Positions 29,858-40,989 of a stretch of 64,000 nucleotides of DNA are shown in pieces. The notes under the pieces are model-generated. The model saw only the letters and a program-made list of their open reading frames with translations. It was not told the origin of the DNA and did no database searches. The stretch's first letter is position 1. Every line of letters begins with the position of its first letter. The position numbers were made by a program, and so were the translations under genes. This DNA is from Butyriboletus loyo (Eukaryota; Basidiomycota; Agaricomycetes; Boletales; Boletaceae): positions 124,001 through 188,000 of the forward strand of contig JBBPSI010000021.1 in the NCBI GenBank assembly GCA_038093515.1. Reading direction: 5' to 3'.

Positions 29858-32028
29858 TCAAGGTAATGAAGATTCGTCGAGATTGAGAATCAGATTGGTG
29901 TGGAACCTGATGGCTTCGATCATCGCCTCTGCTCGTAATGCTACATGGTATTGGCAGATATGTGCCCGCCCGAAATGAGGACCACTCACCTTCGTTCACC
30001 GTGTGGAAACCGTTATAGTAGTCTGCAGAAGTAAATGGAGAAAATCGGAATATGTGCTTCGTCAGGTTCCAGTAAAATCGTGTGTCTAGGAAGATGCAAG
30101 TCAACCCTGCGTGTAGGCGGACGAAATAGCCGATAAGATCCCACCAGTATTGCCTAGAAGTGTGAATCAGTCTGGGGTGCGACGACGAACACGCAAGATG
30201 CAAACCCAAGGATAGAGACGGGGAAACGACTACTTGTGTCACATTGTAAAAATTGGAGGACTCCATGGTCGCCTTGATGGTGCCAGCGAGAATCGAGTAG
30301 GGACCATGACCAATTGGGGTTACAGGCGAAGGATCGAGGGCGGAATCATATTCATCGGAGATGAATACCTCCCCTACCTGGCCGGTGTGGACTACCCGCC
30401 CAAAAGCATTTAAAGTCAAATCATACTTGCGCGCGACTGGGTGAAGAACTTGGATGAGGTGTTCTTGGAGCTCGGACACAGAGCTTGATGTATGTTGAGC
30501 GAGCGCACCCGTGTCGTGTGTGAACATACCTATGTTCTGCAATACGATGGTTGACAATGACCGCAGCACGTTCGGGAAGAGCGTTGACTTTTACGCCCCC
30601 CTCGAGAATATCGGCAGCCTGAGTTGTTCCCAATATGGCGCGAGCGGAAGGCGACAGTTCAAGGAGGCCATGCTTGAGACGCTCCAGAGCTGCATCGTCG
30701 GATATTGCCCTACGGGCGACCGGGCGGAGTTGGTCGGGGAAAGATGGAGAGTACTCTGCAAGGCACATGGTGGAGAAGAAGGGTGTTCCGTTACGGAATA
30801 GTTGAGGGGCGTGAGGGTTTTCCTCGAGCGTAGTGATGAACTGAGCAAGATATCCAATACTCTGACGGGATGCGTTTGTTGGTGTCACGCGTGTTATGGA
30901 CGAAGGAACTTACGGTATGCTCTGGGGGTGTGCTGGATTGACCACCTGGGGTAGTGATCTGAATGCGGACATCGAAATAGCCCTTTTCAGAGAGGGAAGG
31001 GAGGGCAAAGTACACGCCATTACCATGGTCTTCCACGGAACCTGGATGGGGATGAGAAAGAATATGGATCACGGAGAAGAGGAAAAAAAGGCGAACCGCC
31101 TTCGTCGAGGATCATGGCAAAACTATCATGACCGTATGTTTGTTGGAAGTAAGTAGCAATGTGACCAGCACCCTGCGGAAGGATCAAATATGGGAAGGCA
31201 GGTGGATGGTGGACGTACTTGTCGACCAGTTGTCTCTTCGTCAAAACCGAAAGCGAGTACGATGGTTCGAGCGGGAGTAAAGCCGTGTTCAAGAAGGGCT
31301 TCGACGACGACGAGTTTCTGGATGAGCTCGCCCTTGTCGTCGCAGGTGCCGCGACCCCAAATCCAAGTGCCTGGATGGAGATGAGTATGATTGGAGGGGA
31401 GAGTGAGAGGCTTACCATCATAATTGCCCGAGTATGGCAAGTGCTTCCAGTGGGATAGAGTGAAAGGATCAACAGGGACGACATCTGTATGTGATTGTCA
31501 GTGATGACGGGGAGATGTGGCAATTGAGGAACCTTGATGGGCAGTTGACAAGAATGGTTTTGCATCAGTGGAGCCCTGCCAGTGGAATACGAGTCCGTAG
31601 GTGTTTATGGTAGTGACGTTCAATTTGTCGTATCTGGCAGCGAGATGAGCAGGGAAAGGAAGCGCAGAAGGGTACTGACACGAGGGGAAAGGTTTGTCGC
31701 AGATAGTCGTGTAGGTCTGCAAACGGGTGCCATACGGGATCTTGGTCGACAGGGCCGCTGTTATCTCTGGACTCTGTACTGCAACGAAGGTGAGATGGAG
31801 CGGAGGAATAACAAAAGGGAGGACAGACGGGATGCGAACTGCACCGGAGAGTGCGCGATAAACACTGTGCTTGAAGTCGGGAGAGGCATAGACAACGGCG
31901 AGCTCTGCGGCGATCTGCGCGTGAACATTTGGGTGCAGCGGGCGCCATTGCGGACAGACAGAGTCGGGCGGGGAGTCTTTTGGGAGGAGCGAGAGGAGTC
32001 CAAGTGCCACCTGCGCGATCCAGTACAT
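29858..32028 (-). CDS. CPS1: M20 zinc carboxypeptidase, Gly-Xaa carboxypeptidase (Cps1) type
   Basis: A di-zinc exopeptidase of the vacuole or secretory route that releases C-terminal residues from peptides such as Gly-Leu. The N-terminus MYWIAQVALGLLSLLP is a signal peptide or signal anchor. Metal and catalytic blocks are in order: FLSTAHQ/DVVPVD (split by an intron), WGRGTCDDKGELIQ, LAFGFDEETTG and MILDEGG, with the C-terminal metal region near 29860-29990 ending MIEAIRFHTNLILNLDESSLP. The stop TGA at 29858-29860 is chosen because that frame holds the conserved tail; another frame runs on to 29829. It is head-to-head with the Zap1-like gene, 83 bases between start codons. Several exon joins between 30000 and 30500 are approximate. 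Confidence 0.88.
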
Positions 32029-32111
32029 GATGAGTGAAGAGACCCACGTGACGTATCGAGTACCGCACCGGTTATGTTATAGAGCGAGCAGGACTAGCTT
32101 TCCCAAGTCTG
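32029..32111. promoter_or_regulatory. Short divergent promoter with an E-box, between CPS1-like and ZAP1-like genes
   Basis: The 83 bases hold a palindromic CACGTG (32045-32050) overlapping a TGACGT half site. CACGTG is the target of bHLH factors. No zinc-responsive element of the yeast ACCTTNAAGGT form is visible. Confidence 0.45.
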
Positions 32112-33824
32112 ATGGACCCCCAGCGAGAGCAGTGCGATCAGTGCTCGCCGTCGACGTCCTCTCTATTCACCGCAGACTGTACCGACCAATGTCTCGTCCT
32201 CACTTGCGATGTCCCAGATCAGTCCTGCCTCATCACAAACGACGCCGCCTCCTGCGATGGCGCCTGCGTCACCGCCGAAGCCTGCAACGACTGCACAGGC
32301 TTGGACGAAATCGTAAGCATCTCTCTACTCATCCTCGCACACGTCGCCTCACCTCCCCCGCAGTTCCAGTGCTGCACCGACTACCACTCCTACTGCGCAC
32401 CCCCAAACTCGTATGACTCTCCGCCGTTCGTCCGCTGGGAACATTCCTTTTCCGACTTGCCTTGCGAATGCACCCAAGCCTCGCAACCAACCTATCCCCC
32501 AGCCTCCCTCCCTCAGTCAATACACTCCCTCTTCTCCGACTCTTCTATCTCCTCCAGCGCTTCCTCCTCTCCCTCTCTACCCCCATTTTCACCACAGCTC
32601 CATGTTACTTCTCCCTTCGCTCTTCAGCCCACTTCTACCCAGCCATTCCATTGCATGTGGGCAAACTGTGATTCTGTCTTTAGCAGCCTATCGGATCTCG
32701 TAGACCATGTCAACCTGCAACACCTCTGCACCGTAGACACTCGAATTCACTCCTCTACTCTATCTGTTCAACCACAGCATGATCCATGCATTTTATCCCA
32801 TCTCGCCCTTTCCTGTCATTGGGGCGATTGTGCAATGTTCCCGTCCCCCTCTTCTATCCCAAGCTCCTCGTCCACAACCTCAGATCACGATGTGCTCAAT
32901 ATCCTCGCGACACACCTCATGCAAGATCACCTTGGTCTCAATTGTCCTTCCACCACCCTCCAGCCTCCTCCAGCTGACCTCCACGACGCATCCGATACTG
33001 TCGGTCAACCACCCACGTCTCCCAATTCACCATCGCACGATTGTTCAGGCCCTCATGTCTGCAAGTGGAAAGCGTGCACCCAACTGTTCCCCTCTTGTGA
33101 TGACCTCACAGCACATATTGGATCCATCCATATCGGATCCGGAAAAGCTCATTACGAGTGTTTCTGGGAGGGTTGTAATAGGCACGGTACCAACGGCTTT
33201 TCCAGCAAGCAAAAGATATCCAGGCATCTCCAAGTCCGTCTTTCATCCTATTCCATCACATTTCGCTCATCACACATCTCAGTCACACACCGGCCACCGC
33301 CCCTTTCAATGTCAGGTATGCAACCAAAATTTTTCTGAGGCGGCAACCCTCCAGCAACACATGCGCCGTCACACACGAGAGAGTGAGTCATCCTTCCGGT
33401 ACATTCCGCCTTTCGTACCAACCGTCCGCAGGACCATACGTCTGTGATTTCCCCGGGTGTGGAAAAGCCTTTTCTATTACGGGTGCATTGACGATTCACA
33501 AACGCACTCACAATGGGTTACGACCATTCAAGTGTAAATTCTGTGACAAGTAAGCATTTTGCCAACCACGATGTCCTCAGCCTTCTCCCCTGACAATCCA
33601 TCCCCAGAGCTTTCTCAGAGTCTTCCAATTTATCCAAACATGTGAGTCGACATACCTGCCAGGCTATTCCATCCCACTCACTCGGTCGACAGCGCCGGAC
33701 GCACACCGGCGCGCGTCCATATGAATGTACCGAAAAGGGGTGTAAGAAGGCGTTTGCTAGACCAGACCAGCTGGCTAGACACACGAATGTACACCGAAAA
33801 AAAATTCTAAAGGATAACTTGTAA
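32112..33824 (+). CDS. ZAP1: Zap1-like zinc-responsive C2H2 transcription factor
   Basis: Zap1 activates zinc uptake genes when zinc is scarce. The order and spacing of fingers match yeast Zap1. Two atypical sensor-like fingers come first ([12 protein letters not shown]...H and LSCHWGDC...H), then [16 protein letters not shown], a YECFWEGC finger, and the array [47 protein letters not shown] and [13 protein letters not shown]. The Zap1 signature SESSNLSKH is retained. The first 65 or so residues are unusually cysteine-rich (CDQC, CTDQC, CDGAC, CNDC), then [11 protein letters not shown]. The middle is Ser/Pro-rich. Introns are removed near 32310-32362, 33233-33285, 33383-33431, 33550-33605 and 33640-33690. 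It is divergent from a zinc peptidase gene. Confidence 0.87.
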
Positions 33825-33973
33825 ATGACTTTGCACGTGAGCATCATAGAGTATATAGTCTAATGTTTACATCTTATCTCTGACCAAGCGCATACATGCA
33901 CGCAATAACATGGGTGAGGTATGGAAGAGTCGACTGATAAGCAGGGGGGAAAAACAAGCATTCATAGATAATT

Positions 33974-34908
33974 TCACCACTGTCCATCCAATCCCATTTT
34001 GTTAATGCCACGAGTGAAGTCGACTTGGCCGTCACCTTCAAAAACCTCCGGTTGTAGCTCAGGAGCTTTGCTTAGTGGTGTGGCTTCCGCGGTGAGGAGT
34101 CGTGGTGGTACCGCAGGTGCAGGAGCGAGTCCGAGGGTTCTCTTCGTAGGTATGACACGGCCTGTAATGCACAAAATAGAAATGAGCACCACGAAAATGT
34201 CACATTGAACAGAAAGGAAAGACATACCCAGTTTCTTGAGATGGTCATACCCCTTCAACCTCGTCTTGTCGAATTCAGGGTTAACAGAGGAGCCTTCCTC
34301 GAGTGTCACATAGTCGATGCGTTTCGCGACGAGGAACGCGTCTGTGAGCGTCCATACCGCGTCAGGGACGATCTCGTCGACCCAACGACAGTGACGCAAG
34401 AGTTCACAGCGCTCCACGTGAGGGAACCTGGGCCGAGTACCATGTTGTTGACAAGACTCGTCCGGAAAGACCCCTACCATGAGGTATACGGAGGGAAAGG
34501 CGAGTTTGGCTTGACGGAGCTGCAGCATGTGTCTGTTCCGATCATTTCAATGGGAGTATGTCAGTGGCAAGTATAATACCGTCGTGTTGTCCGAATGTGT
34601 CCATACCCTGCTGTCAATACGTCAAAGACACCATCGAGATAAACGCGGACGGTTCGGTGGTCGAGTGGGTAGCTCCCACTATTCCGTCCGTTGGCAGAGT
34701 CTATCACGCTGCGGACCCACGTCTGAATGTCGGTGGAGGAGAGCGACGCAGTGCTGAGGGCTTCGCGGGCAGCATCCATGGGGGGGATTTCGCGCACGCC
34801 CTGCGTGGCGATATGGCCAAAATCTGCGATGCTGGACTCGAGAGAGCGTTGGCCGGGATTTGAGATGACATCGTAGTCTTCGTCGCTGAGGACGGAGGAG
34901 GAGTCCAT
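33974..34908 (-). CDS. Cytidylyltransferase-fold protein lacking catalytic signatures (probable pseudoenzyme)
   Basis: Three exons (34607-34908, 34228-34532, 33974-34161) join in frame to 264 residues. The body clearly aligns with choline-phosphate cytidylyltransferase: VRVYLDGVFDVL, HMLQLRQAKLAFP, LMVGVFPDE, ERCELLRHCRWVDEIVPDAV and RIDYVTLEEG. The catalytic features do not. The HxGH nucleotide motif is TAGH (Thr codon 34612-34614). The substrate-side lysine segment (FKG in active enzymes) is QHG. The RTEGIST signature is RTLGLAP. No membrane-binding amphipathic helix is evident; the C-terminus is a short Pro-rich tail. Intron placement is supported because both junctions rebuild family blocks. 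A regulatory or scaffolding role is possible but not shown. Confidence 0.85.
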
Positions 34909-35008
34909 TGTACGGTGATGGCCGAATCACTTGAAGGACTGTTCGCCATTCGCAGCGTTGGACGTGACGGTGAGATTCGAGAATGTGATATATCTAGTAT
35001 AAGTTTCA

Positions 35009-36052
35009 CTACACTAACGCCGGTATCACTCCAGGTAGGAAAGCGGTCCCTCCCTTGTTGGCCTCGTACCACGGCACGTCGTGCGCAATCAACACCTGCA
35101 CCTTTGGTGCTTGGAGCAGCGCTCTGACCCGCCCCAAGTTCTCCTCTGCAGCGTCCTTGTCCGCATGCATTATGCATCGCACATTTCCCGTCGCCGTATC
35201 CTCCACACACGCAAATGCCTTTTCTCCCGTCATGAGCCGCCAGTCGTGCGCAGAGTCACCACCAAGGAGGATCCAAGACCCGTTTGCGGACGTGCGCACG
35301 AGGACGTTGATGTGGCCGGCGACATGACCTGCGCCCATCTCAGTCTCAACATCCATTTATTTTTCCGAGCTCACCCACCTGGTGCGTCTACGATGTACAG
35401 ACTCCCGTCCCCAAATAAGTCAAGCGCATGTGGATACGGGCCAATCGACGTGCTCAGGTCTGGTTTAGATATGAACCGCGCACGTTCGACAGGGATGGCA
35501 GTTGACGAGAAGACCGCATCCGGATCCTTGGGATACCCATTAGCCAACTGCTCCCGACACCCTTCCCCCACGATAAACGTCGCCTTTGCGAACGGGGTGT
35601 GATCTCCGATGCTACATTATCGTATGCGCAAAGCACAGACGGATCAGATCGAGTGCTGTGAGGATTCGCGGACTGAAACCATCCACTTACTGGTCCCAGT
35701 GCAGGTGGCTGACGATGACAGCATCTACCTCCTCGGGCGGAACACCGCCATTCTGGAGTGACTCTGCGACGTTCTGCTTTACTCTGGGTAAGAAACCCAA
35801 GGTCTTGATGCGCTTCTGCAAAGCCGGTGGGTACCCTTCAAAATCGCGACGGGTGCCAAGGTCGAACACGATCTGAAAGCCTGTCTTGGAATGGCGTAGC
35901 GAGAAGGCAAGGGAGGGACATGACACGATTCCCGGTTCAGTGTCTGCGACAAGCATGTCGATAGGAAGGCTTATGTTTCCGGCTTCGAGCGCGGAGACAT
36001 CTATGTACGCCTGGTTCGGAGCCGGTGGAGGGAGCGCTATCTCACCAGACAT
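35009..36052 (-). CDS. Metallo-beta-lactamase-fold hydrolase (lactonase-like)
   Basis: A zinc hydrolase of the MBL fold, probably acting on lactones or other esters in the cytosol. The HxHxDH motif is rebuilt over an intron (SHLHWD/HIGDHTPF). Further ligand motifs are GHVAGHINVLVRTS (His) and LLGGDSAHDW (Asp), with a late LIAHDVPWY (His). The protein starts MSGEIALPPPAPNQAYIDVS at 36052 with no signal peptide. Introns lie near 35613-35687 and 35350-35392. The fold is certain and all metal ligands are present, but the substrate is unknown. Two decayed relatives of this gene lie at 36240-36713 and 43207-43530, so this is the only intact member here. Confidence 0.88.
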
Positions 36053-36239
36053 AATGGTAGTGCAGGAGTACGTTCCCAACTCACCGCCTCCTGGTACCTG
36101 CCACCGACGATTTCTACTAATTTTATCCTGTTTCAATCATTTGTGACAAATGTATCCCGACTACGACAATATGATATCTTGCGGGAATTGCTCAAGGCCC
36201 ATCTCGGCACTTGCATACTGGGGATATCCAGCGGCTCTA

Positions 36240-36713
36240 ATCGATTATTCTGTAACCTCTCTCTTCAGTGCACACACCGGGCGACCACCGTGTTGACAGA
36301 GTATAGTACGACCTTCCCTTCCTCGTTAAAAGATGGAAATGGTGTGGGGTGCCCCCGTCCATACACAGTGCGAGCAAGTACATTGGCGTGTCCAGGCAGA
36401 TATCGTCATGTCGCTCGCACTTACAGCTAAAATTCAACCTCCCACGCACCTGGTGTGTCGATGCTTCCGTCCCCGAAGTAGTCCAAGGCGCGAGGGAAGG
36501 GTCCGAACGATGTGTCGAAATCCCATCGAGACAAGAACCCGGTGAGTGCGTTCGGCCGGGACGGGTTTCCGCGACAAAAGTGGGACTCCGGGATGATATT
36601 TTGACACCTCTCCAAATGACGAATAGCGTGGTCTTTGTGTGAACGACCTAGGATTACCCTAAACTGGAATGACTCGGACATGCGCAACGAACCTACTAGT
36701 CCCAGTGCAGGTG
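36240..36713 (-). pseudogene. Decayed 5'-truncated copy of the MBL-fold hydrolase
   Basis: The minus strand just upstream of the intact MBL gene repeats its blocks in degraded form. VHLHWD is followed directly by a stop (near 36695). Then SRWDFDTSFGPFPRALDYFG parallels the intact DLSTSIGPYPHALDLFG, and GHANVLARTV parallels GHINVLVRTS. The region equivalent to the first 90 or so codons is absent. The arrangement suggests a tandem duplicate that has lost its start and reading frame. Confidence 0.75.
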
Positions 36714-37514
36714 GACTAAACGGGTTTATCGTGAAGCTGAGTTCATTAACATTTGAATCGTTGGTGTAGGGCTAGAATGTCACAATACCCAACTACTACA
36801 ACAATCTTCAAGTAACATGCCAGTGTAAGGGAATGCAGTTATATATAGTCTTCATGCAACAAAACTCTAGTATGGCCTCACGTGCATAGTCTGGTGACCA
36901 GACTATCATATGCAATGGGGCAAGCAGTTTGATCAGCGCTAGCAAGGCATTGCGAGAGTCGGTACTTCAATGCGATCAAGCTGTAGTTTCAATGTACTCA
37001 TCGACGCACGGCGGGAGACCACGTTGAAGTTGGGTGGGAACGATACGTCGTTGATCCTATTGGTGCCCTAATTCGTAGGCAAGTTAATTATTGGTGTATC
37101 CCCCTACCCAACATCTCCATTCGCACTCCATATTCCTTCGTACAAACGGTCGTCCTCGGACGGCCCGAGTATTTGTTTACCTACATCGTACTCAAACGCA
37201 AACTCGAACCACAAAAGTCGCTGCGGATTGGAAGATCAGTGCACCTACTCAAACGGCCGGCGGGAACGGCGAACCGTCGAGCAACCTCACGACGGCGCAT
37301 GTGCATGATCAAAGATGCAGAGGGGCAGGGTCCCTATAGACTAGATAGCATGTCTTACATAGGGTAGTCTACCCCACACAGGACAGAAATTGGAATTTTG
37401 AAAAAAAAAAAAAACTAGCAGAGATCTTGGGAAGACTAAACCGCAAATAATGAATCTGCATTGATGTGAATTAGGTGCGGTGTGAGTTCAGTGAGACTGA
37501 AGGCAACTAGAAGG
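36714..37514. other. Gene-free stretch with a 14-A run
   Basis: No coding feature is supported between the MBL relic and the DUF6534 gene. Plus-strand ORFs at 37091-37367 resemble nothing known. A pure run of 14 A residues lies at 37401-37414. Confidence 0.45.
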
Positions 37515-39285
37515 ATCAACGCGCTGTGAGTGTGGCATTCAAGGAGTACCAGTCCCGGTCCCGGTCACGGATCGGTTTTCTCGCATTGAGCCTGTCCAAA
37601 TAGTCAAGTCCATGTTGGCTATGAGGAGAACGTCAGGAGACTTACACAGCCAGCATGGAGTTCACATAGCCTACATACGATGGAAAGTCAGCATTGTATC
37701 ACCTGCCATTGGAAGGATGGCACTTGCCCCGGCTAATCACGATGCCTACTGAAGCTATCCAATAGCTGTTGCCTTGAATGAGGTACTGTGCTCGTCAGTC
37801 AGCAACCATGAAGCGCACTGACTACAAACATACCACGATACCAGCAGTGACTGATACTACACTGAATGAAACATAACAATCAGATACAGAAGGTGAATAT
37901 AAAAATGGGGGCATACCAAGTCAACGCACCCGTATTAATACAAACGACTGCCAAATCCTGAATTACACTGCGCTTCCTCCGTAAGCCAGATCTCCACATA
38001 TAGTTGAAGACGGCTGATGTGATGAGCAAGTCACATAGAGTGCTCGTCAAAGAAAAGGGCAGTATGAACTGAGAATATAATTGGACGACGCAGAGAGATC
38101 AGAGAACGCCTCAACACAGCACGTGCACCTCACTGGACAATTGAATAGATAATCAATGGTTCCAACCCGAGAGCTACAAAAGGCTTGTTTCAACTTTCGT
38201 TGACGTGAGCAAGGTGTGTACAAACACGTCAACCATGAACCCTAAGGAAGCATGCATTCAGTCATTCCCAATCCAGTCTGTCAGAGTACATACATGTGCC
38301 GAAAACTTGTGACGTTGGCAAGTCAGACAAGGCTCGCCACTTCAGTGATAGACTTACCAAATCCCAAAATCGCTGCGGAAACCTGCAAGAAAGTAACATG
38401 AGGTCTTGAAACACATATCCCGATAGTGTCGGGACTGACAATAGCAAGAGCGAGAGGCTTGTTCTTCTCGCTGACTATGCAGATATTATTGCGTGCAAGG
38501 TAATGATTTAACGGCAATGACTCACTCGCCCATATGCGACGACAGTAAAAACTGACCAGTTATTTTTAGTATGTTGCATAATGCTGAAAACTCCTACGAA
38601 CCATTGAATGGCAAAGGTGATGGTGTACTGGTGAGCTGGTGGTCAGCACCAAACCGATGGCCCTGCACAGGACCTCCTCACATTAAGAGATATCACAACC
38701 TCCAGTGGAGATTATAAATAAGTATCGGTGAGCGTATCATCAACTACGAGGCACTTACATACGCACCCCTGGAAGTCGTATAAATACAGATCAACCGCAT
38801 CTCGGATAATCTAAGGCTTACCATACTATGTCATGGCTACAACTCCACGAAGAACTTCGATGACATGACACGAGCATCTCCCAAAAAAGTTGAGCACTCC
38901 CTATCGCATGAGCAGTGTCTGCCAAACTGGGAAAGGGCATTTGACGATGCACGAAAAAATACCGCACGACCTACAATATCACAAACACCTAAGTATAAAC
39001 ACGTCAGATACGTGGTGGGGAAAAAAAACCTGAATACCCATACGAATACTTTAGTAAGCCAAGGATCATCCGCAAACCAATATGTGTAACAGATCGTCTG
39101 GCCCAATGTAGTACCGTACAATCTGATGGAAGCATCAGGCTCTGGGAAGTGGAATGAGGTCGAATTCACATACAAACTAGAGACCGTGAACCCTGTACAA
39201 ATCGGTGAGTGTTCAGATATCGGGGATCCGCAGTGATTTCTTTACCTATCAGCCCTGGGGCCCAATCCACAGGAATATTAGACAT
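37515..39285 (-). CDS. Seven-transmembrane fungal protein with DUF6534 domain
   Basis: DUF6534 proteins are basidiomycete membrane proteins with seven predicted helices and unknown function. The gene is split into many tiny exons. Joining them gives MSNIPVDWAPGLIG, LLYGTTLGQTICYTYWFADD (the YG-QT-YYY-NDP block of the family), PSLADTAHAIGSAQLFWEML, QYTITFAIQ/CFYCRRIWA, SEKNKPLALAIV, then FNYMWRSGLRRKRSVIQDLA and VCINTG. It ends LNARKPIRDRD...LTAR, the usual intracellular LNAR terminus. The stop TGA is at 37515-37517. Exon borders are only partly resolved, and substitutions such as RDRDRD near the end are unremarkable. No truncation is obvious, but decay cannot be excluded without transcripts. 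Confidence 0.7.
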
Positions 39286-39767
39286 TGATGTACTGCTGAG
39301 AGAGGTAATCTTAATCAAGCCGGGCCAGGGGTCGCGGGTGTGAATCCGCCGTAACTTGCAGACCGACGGAAGGTGCTGACAGTGGAAGAGGGGACACAAG
39401 CTCGAAACTCGTCGTGACACATGTTATAATCCGAAAGGAATTTTGAAACTACCAGTGTCAAGTGCTCGGTTAGGACCTGTTACATCAATCCTGTCAGAAC
39501 TTAGAAATTAACCGATATGACGGTTACAATTGCAAGATTGTGACATGCTGACGAGAGGAGGCTCCACTTTCGTTTGATCTACCCCATTCATAGCTTCGAC
39601 CGTGCGGCGATCAGGACCTCTCCAACATAAGGACTCTTTGGTCTGCATGCAACCCTACGAACAAACAAACATGTTATAATGGATGGGTGCTTACAAGAAT
39701 AAACGCAGTCTCGCAATGATATAATGGTTCTTGGGTTCATAGTCCTTGCTACTGTGCCACTAACGCT
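39286..39767. other. Intergenic region, no gene seen
   Basis: Lies upstream of the DUF6534 gene and downstream of HFI1 (both minus strand). It is AT-rich, with the word TTATAAT occurring near 39422 and 39672 and GATATAATGG near 39716. No frame resembles a known protein. Confidence 0.4.
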
Positions 39768-40879
39768 TCATCGCAGCTGCCTGAGAGCCTCTTTCACCGT
39801 ACTTCGTTCGCCCAGGAGGGCAAGAATTTGCCATCGTTGATCCCGAACCTCTCGATCTTTGAGAAGTACAACATCCTCATCATCCATCACCTCATTTTCA
39901 CCTATTGCTAGCCTCATGGCTGCTGCGGATTGGTTTGGAAGCACGGCAGGGGAGAGCGTGAAGAGTGCATCGAAGGAAGATGCGGTGAGAACTCGATTGT
40001 TTGACCGCGGGGCAGAAGGGTTGATGGATGCTATTGCATGGGAAGTAGAAGTGAGGGACAAGGCGTGAGTGATAAGCTGTTTCAGCTTTGCCTATCGCGG
40101 TTTTAGTGACGTTAGGCCAAATGTAGTAAACCCACCTCAAATGCAAGCATCATTAGCGATGCCACACTGCGAGATGGTGCGCCTAAATTGTGCTGAGCAG
40201 ATATAAGATTGACCCTGTCGGATATATGCTGCAAAGTTGGAGCCCTGGATATAGAAGCGAGATGAAGCGGCAGACGACTGCCTGGGGGGTCTGGCATGCA
40301 GGGTGCTAATTGAAACGGGGGAAATACGAATGCGGCACTGAACTCACCACCGCGTTCTGGAAGAAGAACCACGCCTCTGTCTCGTGCAATCTCATCCGTG
40401 TCTTTGCGTGGTCGCGGGCGTTCTAGGGCACTCGACTGCGAGGGAAGGTTGCGTACCCTGTCTCGTTCGCGTCTGCCCAAGGAGACAGTCCATCGCTTGA
40501 GTCTATTCGATCGTAATGAACCATCCATATCGTCAGGCCCTTGATATGGGAGAATTCTACGCCGCTTGCGAGGGGGCTGTTTCGGGGCATCTGGAGGTGG
40601 CGTGGGGGGTCTGCGATGAACTGTGAAATCAAACAAAGAGATGATCAAGGAATTGTGCAGTTGGACTGCGACAAGCCTCAGCTACGCGTCGATAGCGACG
40701 CGTGGGACAGACAGACCTAGGTTTGGTGCGTCGAGGGCATGGCGAACAGACTCTTCGAATTCCTGCCTCGATATTCGGGCAGACACGAACTGGCTGAGGG
40801 AATTGAAGTAGCCAGTTGCCTTTGGACCTAAGGCGACGTTAAGCTGGCCTTTGATCGTGGACGTTGACGAGAGCGACAT
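39768..40879 (-). CDS. HFI1: SAGA coactivator subunit Hfi1/Ada1 (SAGA-Tad1 domain)
   Basis: Hfi1/Ada1 is a histone-fold structural subunit of the nuclear SAGA complex. The N-terminal block LGPKATGYFNSLSQFVSARI, SRQEFEESVRHALDAPNL, and LVAVQLHNSLIISLFDFT after an intron is the SAGA-Tad1 signature. A basic Pro/Arg linker (RRPPTPPPDAPKQPPRKRRR) comes next. After ISDRVNLISAQHNLGAPSRS and a second intron the protein ends with SSFDALFTLSPAVLPNQSAA and a short C-terminal helix. The start is taken as the ATG at 40879 (MSLSSTSTIKGQL). It is divergent from the makorin-like gene across about 110 bases. Confidence 0.82.
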
Positions 40880-40989
40880 GCTGAGTGTGCCGTGGGAAAG
40901 AGTGATGAGCTCATTCAAATCGTCGGCGCTGCTGGCACGCGCGCATCTTGCTCTTTATCCGCGACGTTGTCCACATCGTCGATGCCTAT

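Noticed and set aside
29829..30000. Longer minus-strand frame ending at 29829 as the CPS1-like C-terminus
   Set aside because: The other frame, ending at 29858, holds the conserved helical tail of the family.
37401..37414. 14-A run as a sign of a retroposed gene or SINE
   Set aside because: No target-site duplication or coding relic precedes it; most likely a simple homopolymer.
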